From the NCBI RefSeq assembly GCF_014174495.1, contig NZ_JACJHR010000013.1, forward strand, positions 62,001 to 126,000: a stretch of 64,000 nucleotides of DNA, written 5' to 3'. Positions within the stretch are counted from its first letter, which is position 1. Each line of letters starts with the position of its first letter. The notes beneath the pieces are model-generated. The model made no database searches. It worked only from the letters and a program-made list of their open reading frames with translations, and was not told the DNA's origin. The position numbers and the translations under genes were made by a program. The stretch comes from Amycolatopsis echigonensis. GTDB taxonomy: Bacteria > Actinomycetota > Actinomycetes > Mycobacteriales > Pseudonocardiaceae. Shown here in pieces: positions 17,989 to 25,387 of this stretch.

Positions 17989-19029
17989 TCAGGCCCCCTG
18001 TCCCGCGCCGGAGTAGGCGAGCGCGACCGTTGCGTTCTTGCACGCGTCCTGGCTGGTGGGCAGGTCGAGCATCACGATCCGCGGCAGCGCCGAGGCCGGG
18101 ACGCCGAGCTGGGACAGCGTCGCCGTTTGCCGGGCCGCGAGCCGGAGCGGGTACGGGCCGCTGTACTGCGTTACCGCGAAGTTGCCCGGCGCACAGCCCG
18201 CGGAGCTGGTCTTCGCGACGGTGACGGTCAGGTTCGAGATCGCCAGGTCCTGGTTGTTCGGGTTCTGCAGCAAGAGATCCACCGGCAGGGCCGGGGCACC
18301 CGGCGCCAGCGTTCCCGCGGGATCTCCCGAGACGGTGAACGGTTTTCCCGACGGGGCGGCGACATCGAGCTCCACTTGAGCGTAGGCGTTTCCCGCGCTG
18401 CTCGACCCGACGACGTAGACGGGGTAGCTGCCCGGCGGTGTCGTGGCGGAGGTGCTTACCTGCAGCGTCGACGAGTTTCCCGTGGTGCTGCTGGGGTTGA
18501 GGGTGGCCGCCGCGCCGCTCGGAAGTCCGCCGTACACGCTCAACGAGACCGCTCCGGTGAAATTCGTGCGGTTGATTCCGATGGTGTAGGCCGCCGTCGA
18601 GCCCGCCGGCACGGTGGCCGAAGCTGGCGTCGCCGACAGCGCGACCGACGGGGACAGTGCCCGGTTGACGGTCAGCGTGACGCTGATCGAGTGGCTGAGC
18701 CGGCCGCTCGCCGCGGTGATCGTGACGGGATAGGTCCCGGTCGGTGTCGTGGACGACGTGGTCAGCGTCAGGGAGGAGGTTCCGGACGTCGTGATCGACG
18801 GAGGCGCGAAGCTCGCGGTTCCGGGCTGTCCCGTGGCGGTCAGCGCGATGCTCCCGCTGAACCCGCCGGTGGCGGCGGCCGTCACGGTGTAGGCAGCGGA
18901 CTGGCCCTGCTGCACGGACTGGCTCGCCGGGTTCACGCCCAGCGTGAAGTCGGCTTTGGCCGCGGCGGCCGCGCTGGCCAGCACGCTCATGCCCAGCAGG
19001 CAGAGCAGTATCGGCACGAGCTTCCTCAT
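17989..19029 (-). CDS. Secreted protein with two Ig-like repeats and C-terminal Cys domain
   Basis: 346 aa from the ATG at 19029, chosen because GGAG lies just upstream and the signal peptide (MRKLVPILLCLLGMSVLASAAAAA) begins there. Two beta-sandwich repeats, each about 95 residues, follow: both contain PAS...QGQSAAYTV / PAGSTAAYTI and end in TYPVTITA or SYPVYVVG, the pattern of bacterial Ig-like (NPCBM/Big-type) repeats. The last 110 residues resemble the small operon partners, with a Cys in AGCAPGNF and a final DACKNATVALAYSG. No anchor is visible. Probably secreted and part of the same assembly as the other three operon products. Confidence 0.7.
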   Translation of the reverse strand: MRKLVPILLCLLGMSVLASAAAAAKADFTLGVNPASQSVQQGQSAAYTVTAAATGGFSGSIALTATGQPGTASFAPPSITTSGTSSLTLTTSSTTPTGTYPVTITAASGRLSHSISVTLTVNRALSPSVALSATPASATVPAGSTAAYTIGINRTNFTGAVSLSVYGGLPSGAAATLNPSSTTGNSSTLQVSTSATTPPGSYPVYVVGSSSAGNAYAQVELDVAAPSGKPFTVSGDPAGTLAPGAPALPVDLLLQNPNNQDLAISNLTVTVAKTSSAGCAPGNFAVTQYSGPYPLRLAARQTATLSQLGVPASALPRIVMLDLPTSQDACKNATVALAYSGAGQGA

Positions 19030-19093
19030 CGGTTCTCCATCGGCGGAGGAAAGGTCCGGGGACAACGCACGCGCCTAGCCCCCGGACCGGCGG

Positions 19094-19570
19094 TCAGTTG
19101 CTGGAGTAGGCGAGATTGACCGTCGCGCCCTTGCAGCCGTCCTGGTTCGTGGCCTTGTTGTTGAAGCCGAGCGTCGCGCCGGAGAAGCCGGTGCTCGCGC
19201 CAGTCGCCAGGTCCTGGTCCACCGTCATGGTCGCGCCGGACAAGGTGTAGTCGCTCGCGTCGCAGGTGCCGACCGCACCGGGCGCGGTGGCGACCGAGGC
19301 GATCGAAACGGTGACGGTGTGCACGAACGCGTTGTTGGCGGAGTTGTTCTTCACCGTGCCGGAGATGGCGCCGGCCGCGACGCCGGGTGCCAGGTTGGTC
19401 GGCGCGCTGTTCTGGGTGATCGACAGGTTGCTCGCACCGGCCGAGACGGCCGCCGTGCCGGAGCCGGTGCCGGTGGTCGACCAGTAGGCGTACGCGACGC
19501 CGCCGCCGACAGCTACCAGCACGAGCGAACCGACGACGACGGCCTTGGTCTTCTTGGTGATGTTGCGCAT
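19094..19570 (-). CDS. Small secreted protein, first gene of the surface operon (SipW/TasA-like type)
   Basis: 158 aa from the ATG at 19570, preceded by an excellent GAGGGAG. Longer upstream frames lack coding character. The signal is KTKAVVVGSLVLVAVGGGV, followed by AYAYWSTTGTGSGTAAV, the region where SipW-type peptidases cut TasA-like proteins. The mature part is about 125 residues, beta-rich, with Cys in GTCDASD and in DGCKGATVNLAYSS near the end. That C-terminal motif is shared with the next two gene products. It is the operon leader; the 574-base region upstream contains a DevR-box-like element and a 20-base tandem repeat. Function unknown. Confidence 0.7.
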   Translation of the reverse strand: MRNITKKTKAVVVGSLVLVAVGGGVAYAYWSTTGTGSGTAAVSAGASNLSITQNSAPTNLAPGVAAGAISGTVKNNSANNAFVHTVTVSIASVATAPGAVGTCDASDYTLSGATMTVDQDLATGASTGFSGATLGFNNKATNQDGCKGATVNLAYSSN

Positions 19571-19695
19571 GGGGACTCCCTCTTGTTTGCCTGAGCCGGC
19601 AACGGTTTTCCGTTTTTCGCCGGGGCATTGCTCCGACAACGAGTCTGCGGCCGCGCCGCGGCACGGCGCTCGGGGCGATCGGCCCGAGCTGACCC

Positions 19696-19714
19696 GTGCC
19701 GAAAGACCCGGGTC
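19696..19714. promoter_or_regulatory. DevR/DosR-box-like element upstream of the surface operon
   Basis: GTGCCGAAAGACCCGGGTC, identical as reverse complement at 23594-23612. Read on the minus strand it contains GGGTCTTTCGGCAC, close to the GGGACTTTCGGCCC form of mycobacterial DevR boxes. It lies about 126 bases before the first surface gene. Recognition by the nearby DevR-like regulators is inferred. Confidence 0.5.
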
Positions 19715-19920
19715 CCCGAGGTACTTGGGCATTTTTGTCCGCCGGTCGGCGGACAGCGTGTCGTCCCTCCGCCGGGGCCTGTCCGCCGTTCACCCACTGT
19801 GGCCGAACCCGCCCGAATCGCACGCTGTGTCACTACGACGACCGCGACGCGAAGGAGGGCCGGTAAAAATGATCACTCTGTGCGAGCCTGACCCGGCAAC
19901 TCCGCGTTCGCACAGTTCTT

Positions 19921-19980
19921 GCACCGCAAAGGTTTCTCGTGCACCGCAAAGGTTTCTCGTGCACCACAACGGTTTCTCAG
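19921..19980. repeat. Three tandem copies of a 20-base repeat
   Basis: Copies at 19921-19940 and 19941-19960 are identical (GCACCGCAAAGGTTTCTCGT); the third (19961-19980) differs at four positions. The array lies in the intergenic region between the surface operon and the DevR-like gene. There are no spacers, so it is not a CRISPR array. It may be a regulatory iteron or a replication-slippage product. Confidence 0.85.
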
Positions 19981-20143
19981 GCGCGACAGTCAAGCACAAC
20001 GACACCGAGAGCGTCGACGCGCTGCAGCTGGCATTCGGCTACACCGCGCCCGCCTACCGGGCGGAGTCCGGCTGCGTCACCGCGGGACCGTACACCGGGG
20101 TCGGCAGGTGGTCGTGCTCAGCTGGACGAGACCGGGGTGATCC

Positions 20144-20800
20144 TCAGCCGCGCCGGTTCCGCTGCTGGTTGCGCCGGGCCGCGTACACCGCGGCCTCGGT
20201 GCGGCGCTCGAAGCCGAGCTTGTGCAGCACGGCCGAGACGTAGTTCTTGACGGTCTTCTCGGAGAGGACGAGCCGTTCGGCGATCTGGCGGTTCGTGCGC
20301 CCGTCCGCGATGAGGTCGAGCACGCGTCGTTCCTGCGGGCTGAGGGAGGCGTACCCGGTGTCCTGCGGGCCGGTCTCGCCGCGCAGGCGGCTGAGCACCG
20401 AGGCGGTCAGCTTCGCGTCGAGCAGCGAACCGCCTGCCGCGACGGTGCGCACCGCGTCCACCACGCTGGTGCCGGAGATCTGCTTGAGCATGTACCCGGC
20501 GGCCCCGGCCATGATCGCGCCGAACAACGCCTCGTCGTCGGAGTAGGAGGTCAGCATGAGACAGGCGGGCGGCGGCTCCAGCATGCTGCGGATCTCGCGG
20601 CAGACGGTGATGCCGTCGCCGTCGGGCAGCCGCACGTCGAGGATGGCCACGTCGGGCTTCACCGCGGCGACCCGCGCGAGAGCCTCGGCGACACTGCCCG
20701 CCTCCCCGGCGACCCGCAGGTCGGGCTCCGCGTCCAACACGGTCTTCAGGCCGGTGCGGACCATCTCGTGGTCGTCGAGGAGGAACACCGAGATCGTCAT
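20144..20800 (-). CDS. NarL/DevR-type response regulator
   Basis: 218 aa. The receiver domain has the acidic pair D9-D10 (LLDDHEMVR), phospho-acceptor D55 (AILDVRLPDGDG) and K105 (YMLKQ). The C-terminal LuxR-type helix-turn-helix (about 148-210) has LSPQERRVLDLIADGRTNRQIAERL and KTVKNYVSAVLHKLG, the arrangement found in DevR/DosR of mycobacteria and their actinomycete relatives. Its ATG overlaps the stop of the histidine kinase gene by 4 bases, so the pair is co-translated. DevR-like regulators respond to hypoxia, NO or redox change. The DevR-box-like sites nearby fit this role, but the signal is inferred. Confidence 0.88.
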   Translation of the reverse strand: MTISVFLLDDHEMVRTGLKTVLDAEPDLRVAGEAGSVAEALARVAAVKPDVAILDVRLPDGDGITVCREIRSMLEPPPACLMLTSYSDDEALFGAIMAGAAGYMLKQISGTSVVDAVRTVAAGGSLLDAKLTASVLSRLRGETGPQDTGYASLSPQERRVLDLIADGRTNRQIAERLVLSEKTVKNYVSAVLHKLGFERRTEAAVYAARRNQQRNRRG

Positions 20801-22374
20801 GACGCCCCCTGCGACGGATTCGCGAGCTCAACGCTCCAGGTCAGCGTCGTACCACCCTCGTCCGGATGGCGCAAGGACGAGGAGCCGCCCCACCTCGCCG
20901 CGCGGTGGCTGAGGTTGGCGAGTCCGCTGTGCTTGCCGGGTCGGTCTCCCGGGCCCGCGCCGTCGTCGGTCACCCTGAGGTCGAGCCGCTGCCCGTCGCG
21001 GTCGACAACGATCTCCACCGAGGCTGAGCTCGCCGCGGCGTGCCGGGCCACGTTGGACAGTGCCTCGCGGACGACCGCAAGCAGGTCGGCGCGAATCGGG
21101 CCGGTGACGGCGGTGTCGACCGGGCCGTCGAACGCGACCCGCGGCTCGAACCCGAGGACGGCGGCGCTGTCGTGCGCGAGCCCAAGCAGTTCCGAACGGA
21201 GGCCGCCGTGCGCCTCCGCGGGCTCCTGCAACGAGAAGATGCTGTTGCGGATCTCCCGGATCGTCCGGTCCAGATCGCGCACGAACCCGCTGATCCCGTC
21301 CGCGAGCTCAGGCCGGTCGGCGGCCCTTTTCAGCCCCTCGAGCCCGAGCGCGACGGCGAACAGCCGCTGGATGACGAGGTCGTGCAGGTCCCGCGCGATG
21401 CGGTCGCGGTCCCGGAACACGGCGAGCTTCTGCCGGTCGGCCTCGGCGCGCGTGAACTCCAGCGTCAGCGCCGCGTGCACGGCGAACTCCCGGACCTCGG
21501 CGATCTCGTCCTCGGCGAACGGTGTCAGGTCGCCGAATTTCGCCACCATCAGCACACCGAGGGTGTCCGGGCCGACGGTGAGCGGCACCGCGACCGCGGA
21601 GTCGAGGTCCTTGATCGTGGCGGGCATCGTCACCGCGGACCCGCTCTGCTGGGAGACCACGTGGTCGCCGTATCGCCGCACCGCCACGGTCTCCCGGGTC
21701 GCGAACGCGACGCCGCTGGCAGTGCCCTCGACCGGCACCGTGACCCCGGCGAGGGCTCGGTGCTCGGCGATCGGCGAAGCGACCACCTCGAAGACCAGGG
21801 TGTCCGGGTCGGCGAGGCTGGGCCGCACCACGGCGCCGACCGAGGCCGCGGCGACGGTTCGCGCCCGTTCGGCGATGAGGTACAGGGTGGTGTCCAGATC
21901 CGCGCCCGTGAGCAGCGCCCGGGTCACCTCGTGCGCGGCGGTGAGCCAGCGGTCCCGGGCGTGCGTCCGGCGGTATTTGCCGACGTTCTCGACCGCCATG
22001 CCCGCCGCCGCGGCCAGCGTCGCCGCGATCTCCCGGTCGTCCGCGCCGAACTCGCCGGTCGCCTTCTCCGCGAGGTAGAGGACGCCGTGCACAGCGTCGC
22101 CGACCCGGATCGGCGCGGCGACCGCGGACGGTGCGGGTACGACCACCTCGTCCGGAACGTCGGCAAGGGGGCGAAGGACCGTCGCGGCGGGCAGCAGGTC
22201 CGCGGACCCGGCGGTGATCACGTCGCCCGTCTCGTAAACGGCGACCGCGCCGCCGCGCGCGCCGGTCAGAGTGCAGGCAGCCTCGGCGATGCGTCGCAGC
22301 GTGTCACGCGGATCGTCCTCCGTCGCCAGTGCGACCACGGCGCGGAGGAGAGGCGATGCACCGGATTCGGCCAC
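20797..22374 (-). CDS. GAF-domain sensor histidine kinase (DevS/DosT-like)
   Basis: 525 aa, no membrane segment. Two GAF domains (about 10-135 and 160-310) precede a HisKA_3 dimerisation domain with the phospho-acceptor H331 in DRIARDLHDLVIQRLF. An HATPase domain follows with REALSNVARHA and a glycine-rich DDGAGPGDRPGKHSGLANL. The order GAF-GAF-HisKA_3-HATPase is that of mycobacterial DevS/DosT, which bind haem in the first GAF. I could not identify the haem-ligand His here with confidence, so the sensed signal is open. It is cotranscribed with the NarL/DevR-type regulator that follows. Confidence 0.87.
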   Translation of the reverse strand: MAESGASPLLRAVVALATEDDPRDTLRRIAEAACTLTGARGGAVAVYETGDVITAGSADLLPAATVLRPLADVPDEVVVPAPSAVAAPIRVGDAVHGVLYLAEKATGEFGADDREIAATLAAAAGMAVENVGKYRRTHARDRWLTAAHEVTRALLTGADLDTTLYLIAERARTVAAASVGAVVRPSLADPDTLVFEVVASPIAEHRALAGVTVPVEGTASGVAFATRETVAVRRYGDHVVSQQSGSAVTMPATIKDLDSAVAVPLTVGPDTLGVLMVAKFGDLTPFAEDEIAEVREFAVHAALTLEFTRAEADRQKLAVFRDRDRIARDLHDLVIQRLFAVALGLEGLKRAADRPELADGISGFVRDLDRTIREIRNSIFSLQEPAEAHGGLRSELLGLAHDSAAVLGFEPRVAFDGPVDTAVTGPIRADLLAVVREALSNVARHAAASSASVEIVVDRDGQRLDLRVTDDGAGPGDRPGKHSGLANLSHRAARWGGSSSLRHPDEGGTTLTWSVELANPSQGAS

Positions 22375-22454
22375 TCGGTCTCCACGGCGTCACGTTGCGC
22401 GTCAACACGCGTACGGTAAGCCAACGGCCCGGAGCCTACACCCGGAACTTCGTT

Positions 22455-22844
22455 TCAGCCGACGAACCGGCGGCCGGACACGACCTCGATCGACACCCCG
22501 ACCCGGAGCTCGCGCACCGCGGGCGACGGCTGCCACGACAGGTCGGGCCCGGCAAGGCTCAGGGTCGTCATGGCGCGGCCGAGCACCGTCACCCACCAGG
22601 CAGCCTCCTCCGACAGCGCGTCCGCTTCGAACGCCACGACTCCGCCATCGGCCGCGCTGGACAGGGCGCTGCGGACTGCCGTCTGGAACCAGACGGTGTC
22701 GTCGCGCACCGTGAACTTCACCGGCTGGACCGCGGGCAGTCCGTCCACTGTGTAGACGACTCGCCCGTAGCGAGCTGTGGAAAGCAACCGCAGGCACTCG
22801 GTGCGGTCGAGCACCTCCAAACCGGACTGGTCGAGAGCGCTCAC
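22455..22844 (-). CDS. Pyridoxamine 5'-phosphate oxidase-family (flavin-binding split-barrel) protein
   Basis: 129 aa, the small PPOX form. CLRLLSTARYGRVVYTVDGLPAVQPVKF at the N-terminus is the usual split-barrel opening of PPOX-type flavin- or F420-binding proteins, often found in DevR regulons of actinobacteria. True pyridoxamine oxidases are longer, so this is probably an FMN- or F420-binding redox protein rather than a B6 enzyme. The GTG start overlaps the stop of the upstream response regulator (GTGA), so both form an operon. Confidence 0.8.
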   Translation of the reverse strand: MSALDQSGLEVLDRTECLRLLSTARYGRVVYTVDGLPAVQPVKFTVRDDTVWFQTAVRSALSSAADGGVVAFEADALSEEAAWWVTVLGRAMTTLSLAGPDLSWQPSPAVRELRVGVSIEVVSGRRFVG

Positions 22845-23485
22845 GCGGACGCTCCGGCCGGCCGGTCGAGCAGGCCCTCCCGCAATCCCGCCATCAGCGC
22901 CTGCGCGCGGTTGGACACGGCCAGCTTCTCGTACAGGCGGGCAACGTAGGTTTTCGCGGTGGACGGGCAGAGATACATCGTTCGCGCGATGCCCGGAACC
23001 GACATGCCCTCGGCGAGCAACTGCAAGACCTCGCGCTCACGCGGGCTGAGCGCGACCCGGCTGCCGTCGCGGCGGCGGGCCAGGGCCGGGGCGAGCCCGG
23101 TCGCGGTGAACGACGACGCGGCGACGGCCGCGTGCCGGATCGCGGCGAGCACCTCGCCGGCGGGCGCGGTCTTGGGCACGAACGCCGAGACCCCGGCTTC
23201 CAGCGCACGGAACAGCACGTCGTCCTCGCCACGCGAGGTGAGGACGACGATCCCCAGCTCGGGGAAACGGTCGCGCAGCTCGCGAGCCAGCCCGAGACCG
23301 TCGCCGTCGGGCAGCGCGACGTCGACGGTCACGACGTCCGGCAGCGTCGTCTCCACCATCCGCACGGCCTCGGCCATCGAGCCGGTCTCCGCGACGATGG
23401 CGAGGTCCTCGTGCTGCGCGATCAGGCTGGCCAGGCCGTACCTGGTGAGGGTGTGGCCGTCGACGACGGCGACTCGGACGGCCAT
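22841..23485 (-). CDS. NarL/LuxR-type response regulator with altered receiver
   Basis: 214 aa from the ATG at 23485, chosen for its GGAGGAG Shine-Dalgarno sequence. The receiver has D55 in VTVDVALPDGDG and a Lys in FVPKTA, but the N-terminal acidic pair is D9-G10 (VVDGHTLTR) instead of two acids, which may weaken Mg2+ binding. The C-terminal LuxR HTH (about 145-205) reads LSPREREVLQLLAEGMSVPGIARTM. No kinase is adjacent; the DevS-like kinase 0.5 kb away could serve both regulators. It is cotranscribed with the PPOX gene. A 19-base DevR-box-like element lies about 110 bases upstream. Confidence 0.85.
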   Translation of the reverse strand: MAVRVAVVDGHTLTRYGLASLIAQHEDLAIVAETGSMAEAVRMVETTLPDVVTVDVALPDGDGLGLARELRDRFPELGIVVLTSRGEDDVLFRALEAGVSAFVPKTAPAGEVLAAIRHAAVAASSFTATGLAPALARRRDGSRVALSPREREVLQLLAEGMSVPGIARTMYLCPSTAKTYVARLYEKLAVSNRAQALMAGLREGLLDRPAGASA

Positions 23486-23593
23486 GGTCTCCTCCTGCGC
23501 GGTCACCGGTTTCGCTGCGTCAGTCGGGATCGCGCGGCGGGTGTTAACCGTCCGGCTCGGATCCGGGACAAGAGGAGGCCGACGGCAGGGTAC

Positions 23594-23612
23594 GACCCGG
23601 GTCTTTCGGCAC
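23594..23612. promoter_or_regulatory. DevR/DosR-box-like element, second copy
   Basis: GACCCGGGTCTTTCGGCAC, the exact reverse complement of the element at 19696-19714. It sits between the second response regulator (minus strand) and the decayed prepilin peptidase (plus strand), 64 bases before the latter's old start. Confidence 0.5.
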
Positions 23613-23675
23613 TGGGACGACGCCGCCCGCGCAAGGATCATGCGGGAAAGGACCTCGACGGAGCGGAGAGCCGCC

Positions 23676-23850
23676 ATGCCCGTGCTACTGCCGACGGTCG
23701 CGCTCTTCGGGCTGGCCGTGGGTCGTTCCTCAACGTAGCCGCGTGCCGCGTGCCGCGCGGCGAATCGGTCGTCTCGCCGTCGTCGCATTGTCCGCAGTGC
23801 GCGACGGCGATGCGGGCGCAGCACAACAACCTGGGGCTGGGCTGGTCGGC
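23676..23850 (+). pseudogene. Prepilin peptidase (A24 family) N-terminal remnant
   Basis: The first 15 codons read MPVLLPTVALFGLAVG; after a one-base loss at about 23721 the next frame continues SFLNVAACRVPRGESVV and SHCPQCATAMRAQHN. That is the well-known N-terminal region of type IV prepilin leader peptidases (GSFLNV...RxPRGES...HCPxC). The second CxxC and all catalytic Asp residues are missing, so the gene is a frameshifted, truncated remnant. It is the only trace of a pilus or Tad system in the window. Confidence 0.75.
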
Positions 23851-23928
23851 GCCCGGCCTAGCCCGCGCCATCGGCAGAAGGTCTTTTAATGTCCCTCGCA
23901 CCGATCAGATCCGGCCGATGGAGCGAGG

Positions 23929-24330
23929 TCAGCCTCGTACGGAGACCAGTCTCGTGCGGGCTTCCTTCACCGACATTCCGCCAGTGAAGCACCAGATGGC
24001 GATCACCGGGTCGCAGATCGCGCAGCCCAGCGACGAGGTGTGCGCGAACGGCAGGATCGGCATGCCCTTGATGTGGTGCAGCACGTCGAGGGCCGTGTGC
24101 AAGAGCCACGCCACGCCGATGTACGCCCAGGATTTCAGGCCGCGGTAAGCGCAGTAGGTCACCGCGGCGGTGAAGACCAGTTCGAGGGGGCCGAAAGCGC
24201 CGCTGCTCAGGTAAGCGGCTCCGGCCCCGGCGACCATGATCGCGTTGAAGCTGCGTCGGTGCGGCTCGGCGAGGAAGGAATTGAGCAGCGTGTAGGCGAT
24301 GCCGATGAGAACGGCGGAAACGATGATCAC
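23929..24330 (-). CDS. Small membrane protein, DUF6010-like
   Basis: 133 aa with about four hydrophobic segments. The segments FNAIMVAGAGAAYLSSGAFG, WLLHTALDVLHHIKG and TSSLGCAICDPVIAIW match what I remember of the DUF6010 family of small integral membrane proteins. Two His and a Cys pair lie in or near membrane segments, so a metal- or quinone-linked role is conceivable, but no function is known. The ATG start gives a compact protein. It stands alone, between the pilin-peptidase remnant and the ArsR fusion gene. Confidence 0.7.
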   Translation of the reverse strand: MIIVSAVLIGIAYTLLNSFLAEPHRRSFNAIMVAGAGAAYLSSGAFGPLELVFTAAVTYCAYRGLKSWAYIGVAWLLHTALDVLHHIKGMPILPFAHTSSLGCAICDPVIAIWCFTGGMSVKEARTRLVSVRG

Positions 24331-24598
24331 GGGCCAACGCTAGGGACGCGGACCCGCACGGGTAACCGGCCGGAGGGACACTTTTCGCCGGATTCTTGCC
24401 AACGGTGCCGTGGTCACCGTCGTTCCGCAGCCCTGTTCCCGGCCCGCACGACCAGCGAGGCCCGAGTACTCCGCCCGAGCAGCCGGTCCTGCTCGACTTT
24501 CACGTCCGGGTGCCGAGAGGCGTAGCCATCCAGCCGCTGTGCCAGCAGCCGGTGCTCTGTTCCTTTTCCTCGGCCGGAAACTCGCGATCGCGGACTAG

Positions 24599-25387
24599 AT
24601 GTATCAATCCAGCTTGATGTACTCTCGGGCGGTGCCCGAGGAACCTCCGCTGTTCGTGCGGCTGCTGGCCGATCCGCTGCGGTGGCGGCTGGCCCGAGAG
24701 CTGGCCGTCAGCGACCGGCGCGTCCGGGAACTGGTGGCGGCGGTCGGACAGCCGCAGAACCTGGTCTCCTACCACCTGCGGCAGCTGCGAGCCGCAAGGG
24801 TCGTGACCGCGCGGCGCAGCAGCGCCGACGGGCGGGACAGCTACTACCATCTCGACCTCGCCCGATGCGCCGAAGCATGGGCGGAGGCCGGGACCGCGCT
24901 GCACCCCGGTCTCGCGGGCACCTCCGGACCGGCCTCCCACCGTAAGGGGCAACGCCTCCGAGTCCTGTTCCTGTGCACCGGAAACAGCGGACGCTCCCCG
25001 CTGGCGGAAGCGTTGCTGCGCCACCGCGCGAGAGACAGGGTCGAGGTCGCCAGCGCGGGCAGCCATCCCAAGCCGCTGCGCCCCGAAGCAGTCCGCGCGG
25101 CAGCGGAGTACGGCATCGTCCTCGAGCACGAGCCGACCCACCTGGATTCGGTGCGGCGCAAGCGGTTCGACTGGGTGATCAGCCTGTGCGACAAAGTCCG
25201 GGAACTGCGCCCGGACTTTCCCGGCGAGCCCCGGACGATCCACTGGAGCCTTCCCGACCCGGCCCGCGAACTCGACGAGACCGGAGACGCCTGGCCCGCG
25301 TTCCGGCGCACCGCCCGGGAACTGGACACCCGGATCCGGTTCCTGCCCTTCGCCCTCACCGCCGATGCTGAGGAGGAACTGTCATGA
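24599..25387 (+). CDS. ArsR-type regulator fused to low-molecular-weight protein phosphatase (arsenate-reductase-like)
   Basis: 262 aa, two-domain fusion. Residues about 15-95 form an ArsR winged helix (LLADPLRWRLARELAVSDRR...NLVSYHLRQLRAARVV). Residues about 119-258 form an LMW-PTP domain with P-loop CTGNSGRS (126-133) and a DP-containing acid loop near residue 220, as in arsenate reductases of the thioredoxin/mycothiol-coupled class. An ATCAA-N6-TTGAT operator (24603-24618) lies inside the first codons if ATG 24599 is used. The GTG at 24632 (codon 12) keeps the full domain and puts the operator upstream, so it is a serious alternative start. Downstream are a glyoxalase-family gene and an APC permease, not an arsenite pump. 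Arsenate or tyrosine-phosphate substrates are both possible. Confidence 0.85.
   Translation: MYQSSLMYSRAVPEEPPLFVRLLADPLRWRLARELAVSDRRVRELVAAVGQPQNLVSYHLRQLRAARVVTARRSSADGRDSYYHLDLARCAEAWAEAGTALHPGLAGTSGPASHRKGQRLRVLFLCTGNSGRSPLAEALLRHRARDRVEVASAGSHPKPLRPEAVRAAAEYGIVLEHEPTHLDSVRRKRFDWVISLCDKVRELRPDFPGEPRTIHWSLPDPARELDETGDAWPAFRRTARELDTRIRFLPFALTADAEEELS
24603..24618. promoter_or_regulatory. ArsR-family operator, probable autoregulation
   Basis: Perfect inverted repeat ATCAA-TCCAGC-TTGAT, of the form bound by ArsR/SmtB proteins, at the very start of the ArsR-phosphatase gene. Autorepression is inferred. Confidence 0.55.

Larger units (their letters stand above)
19571..20143. other. Long intergenic region upstream of the surface-protein operon
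   Basis: 573 bases without a convincing gene. It contains the 19-base DevR-box-like element (19696-19714) and three copies of a 20-base tandem repeat (19921-19980). It must also hold the promoter of the surface operon, which I cannot place exactly. Two operons end or start here: the response regulator ends at 20144 and the surface operon starts at 19570, both on the minus strand. Confidence 0.6.

Noticed and set aside
19921..19980. Short repeats as a CRISPR array
   Set aside because: Copies are directly adjacent with no spacers, and there are no cas genes in the window.
20797..22374. Assigning haem-based oxygen sensing to the kinase, as in DevS/DosT
   Set aside because: The domain order fits, but I could not identify the axial haem His of the first GAF domain with confidence.
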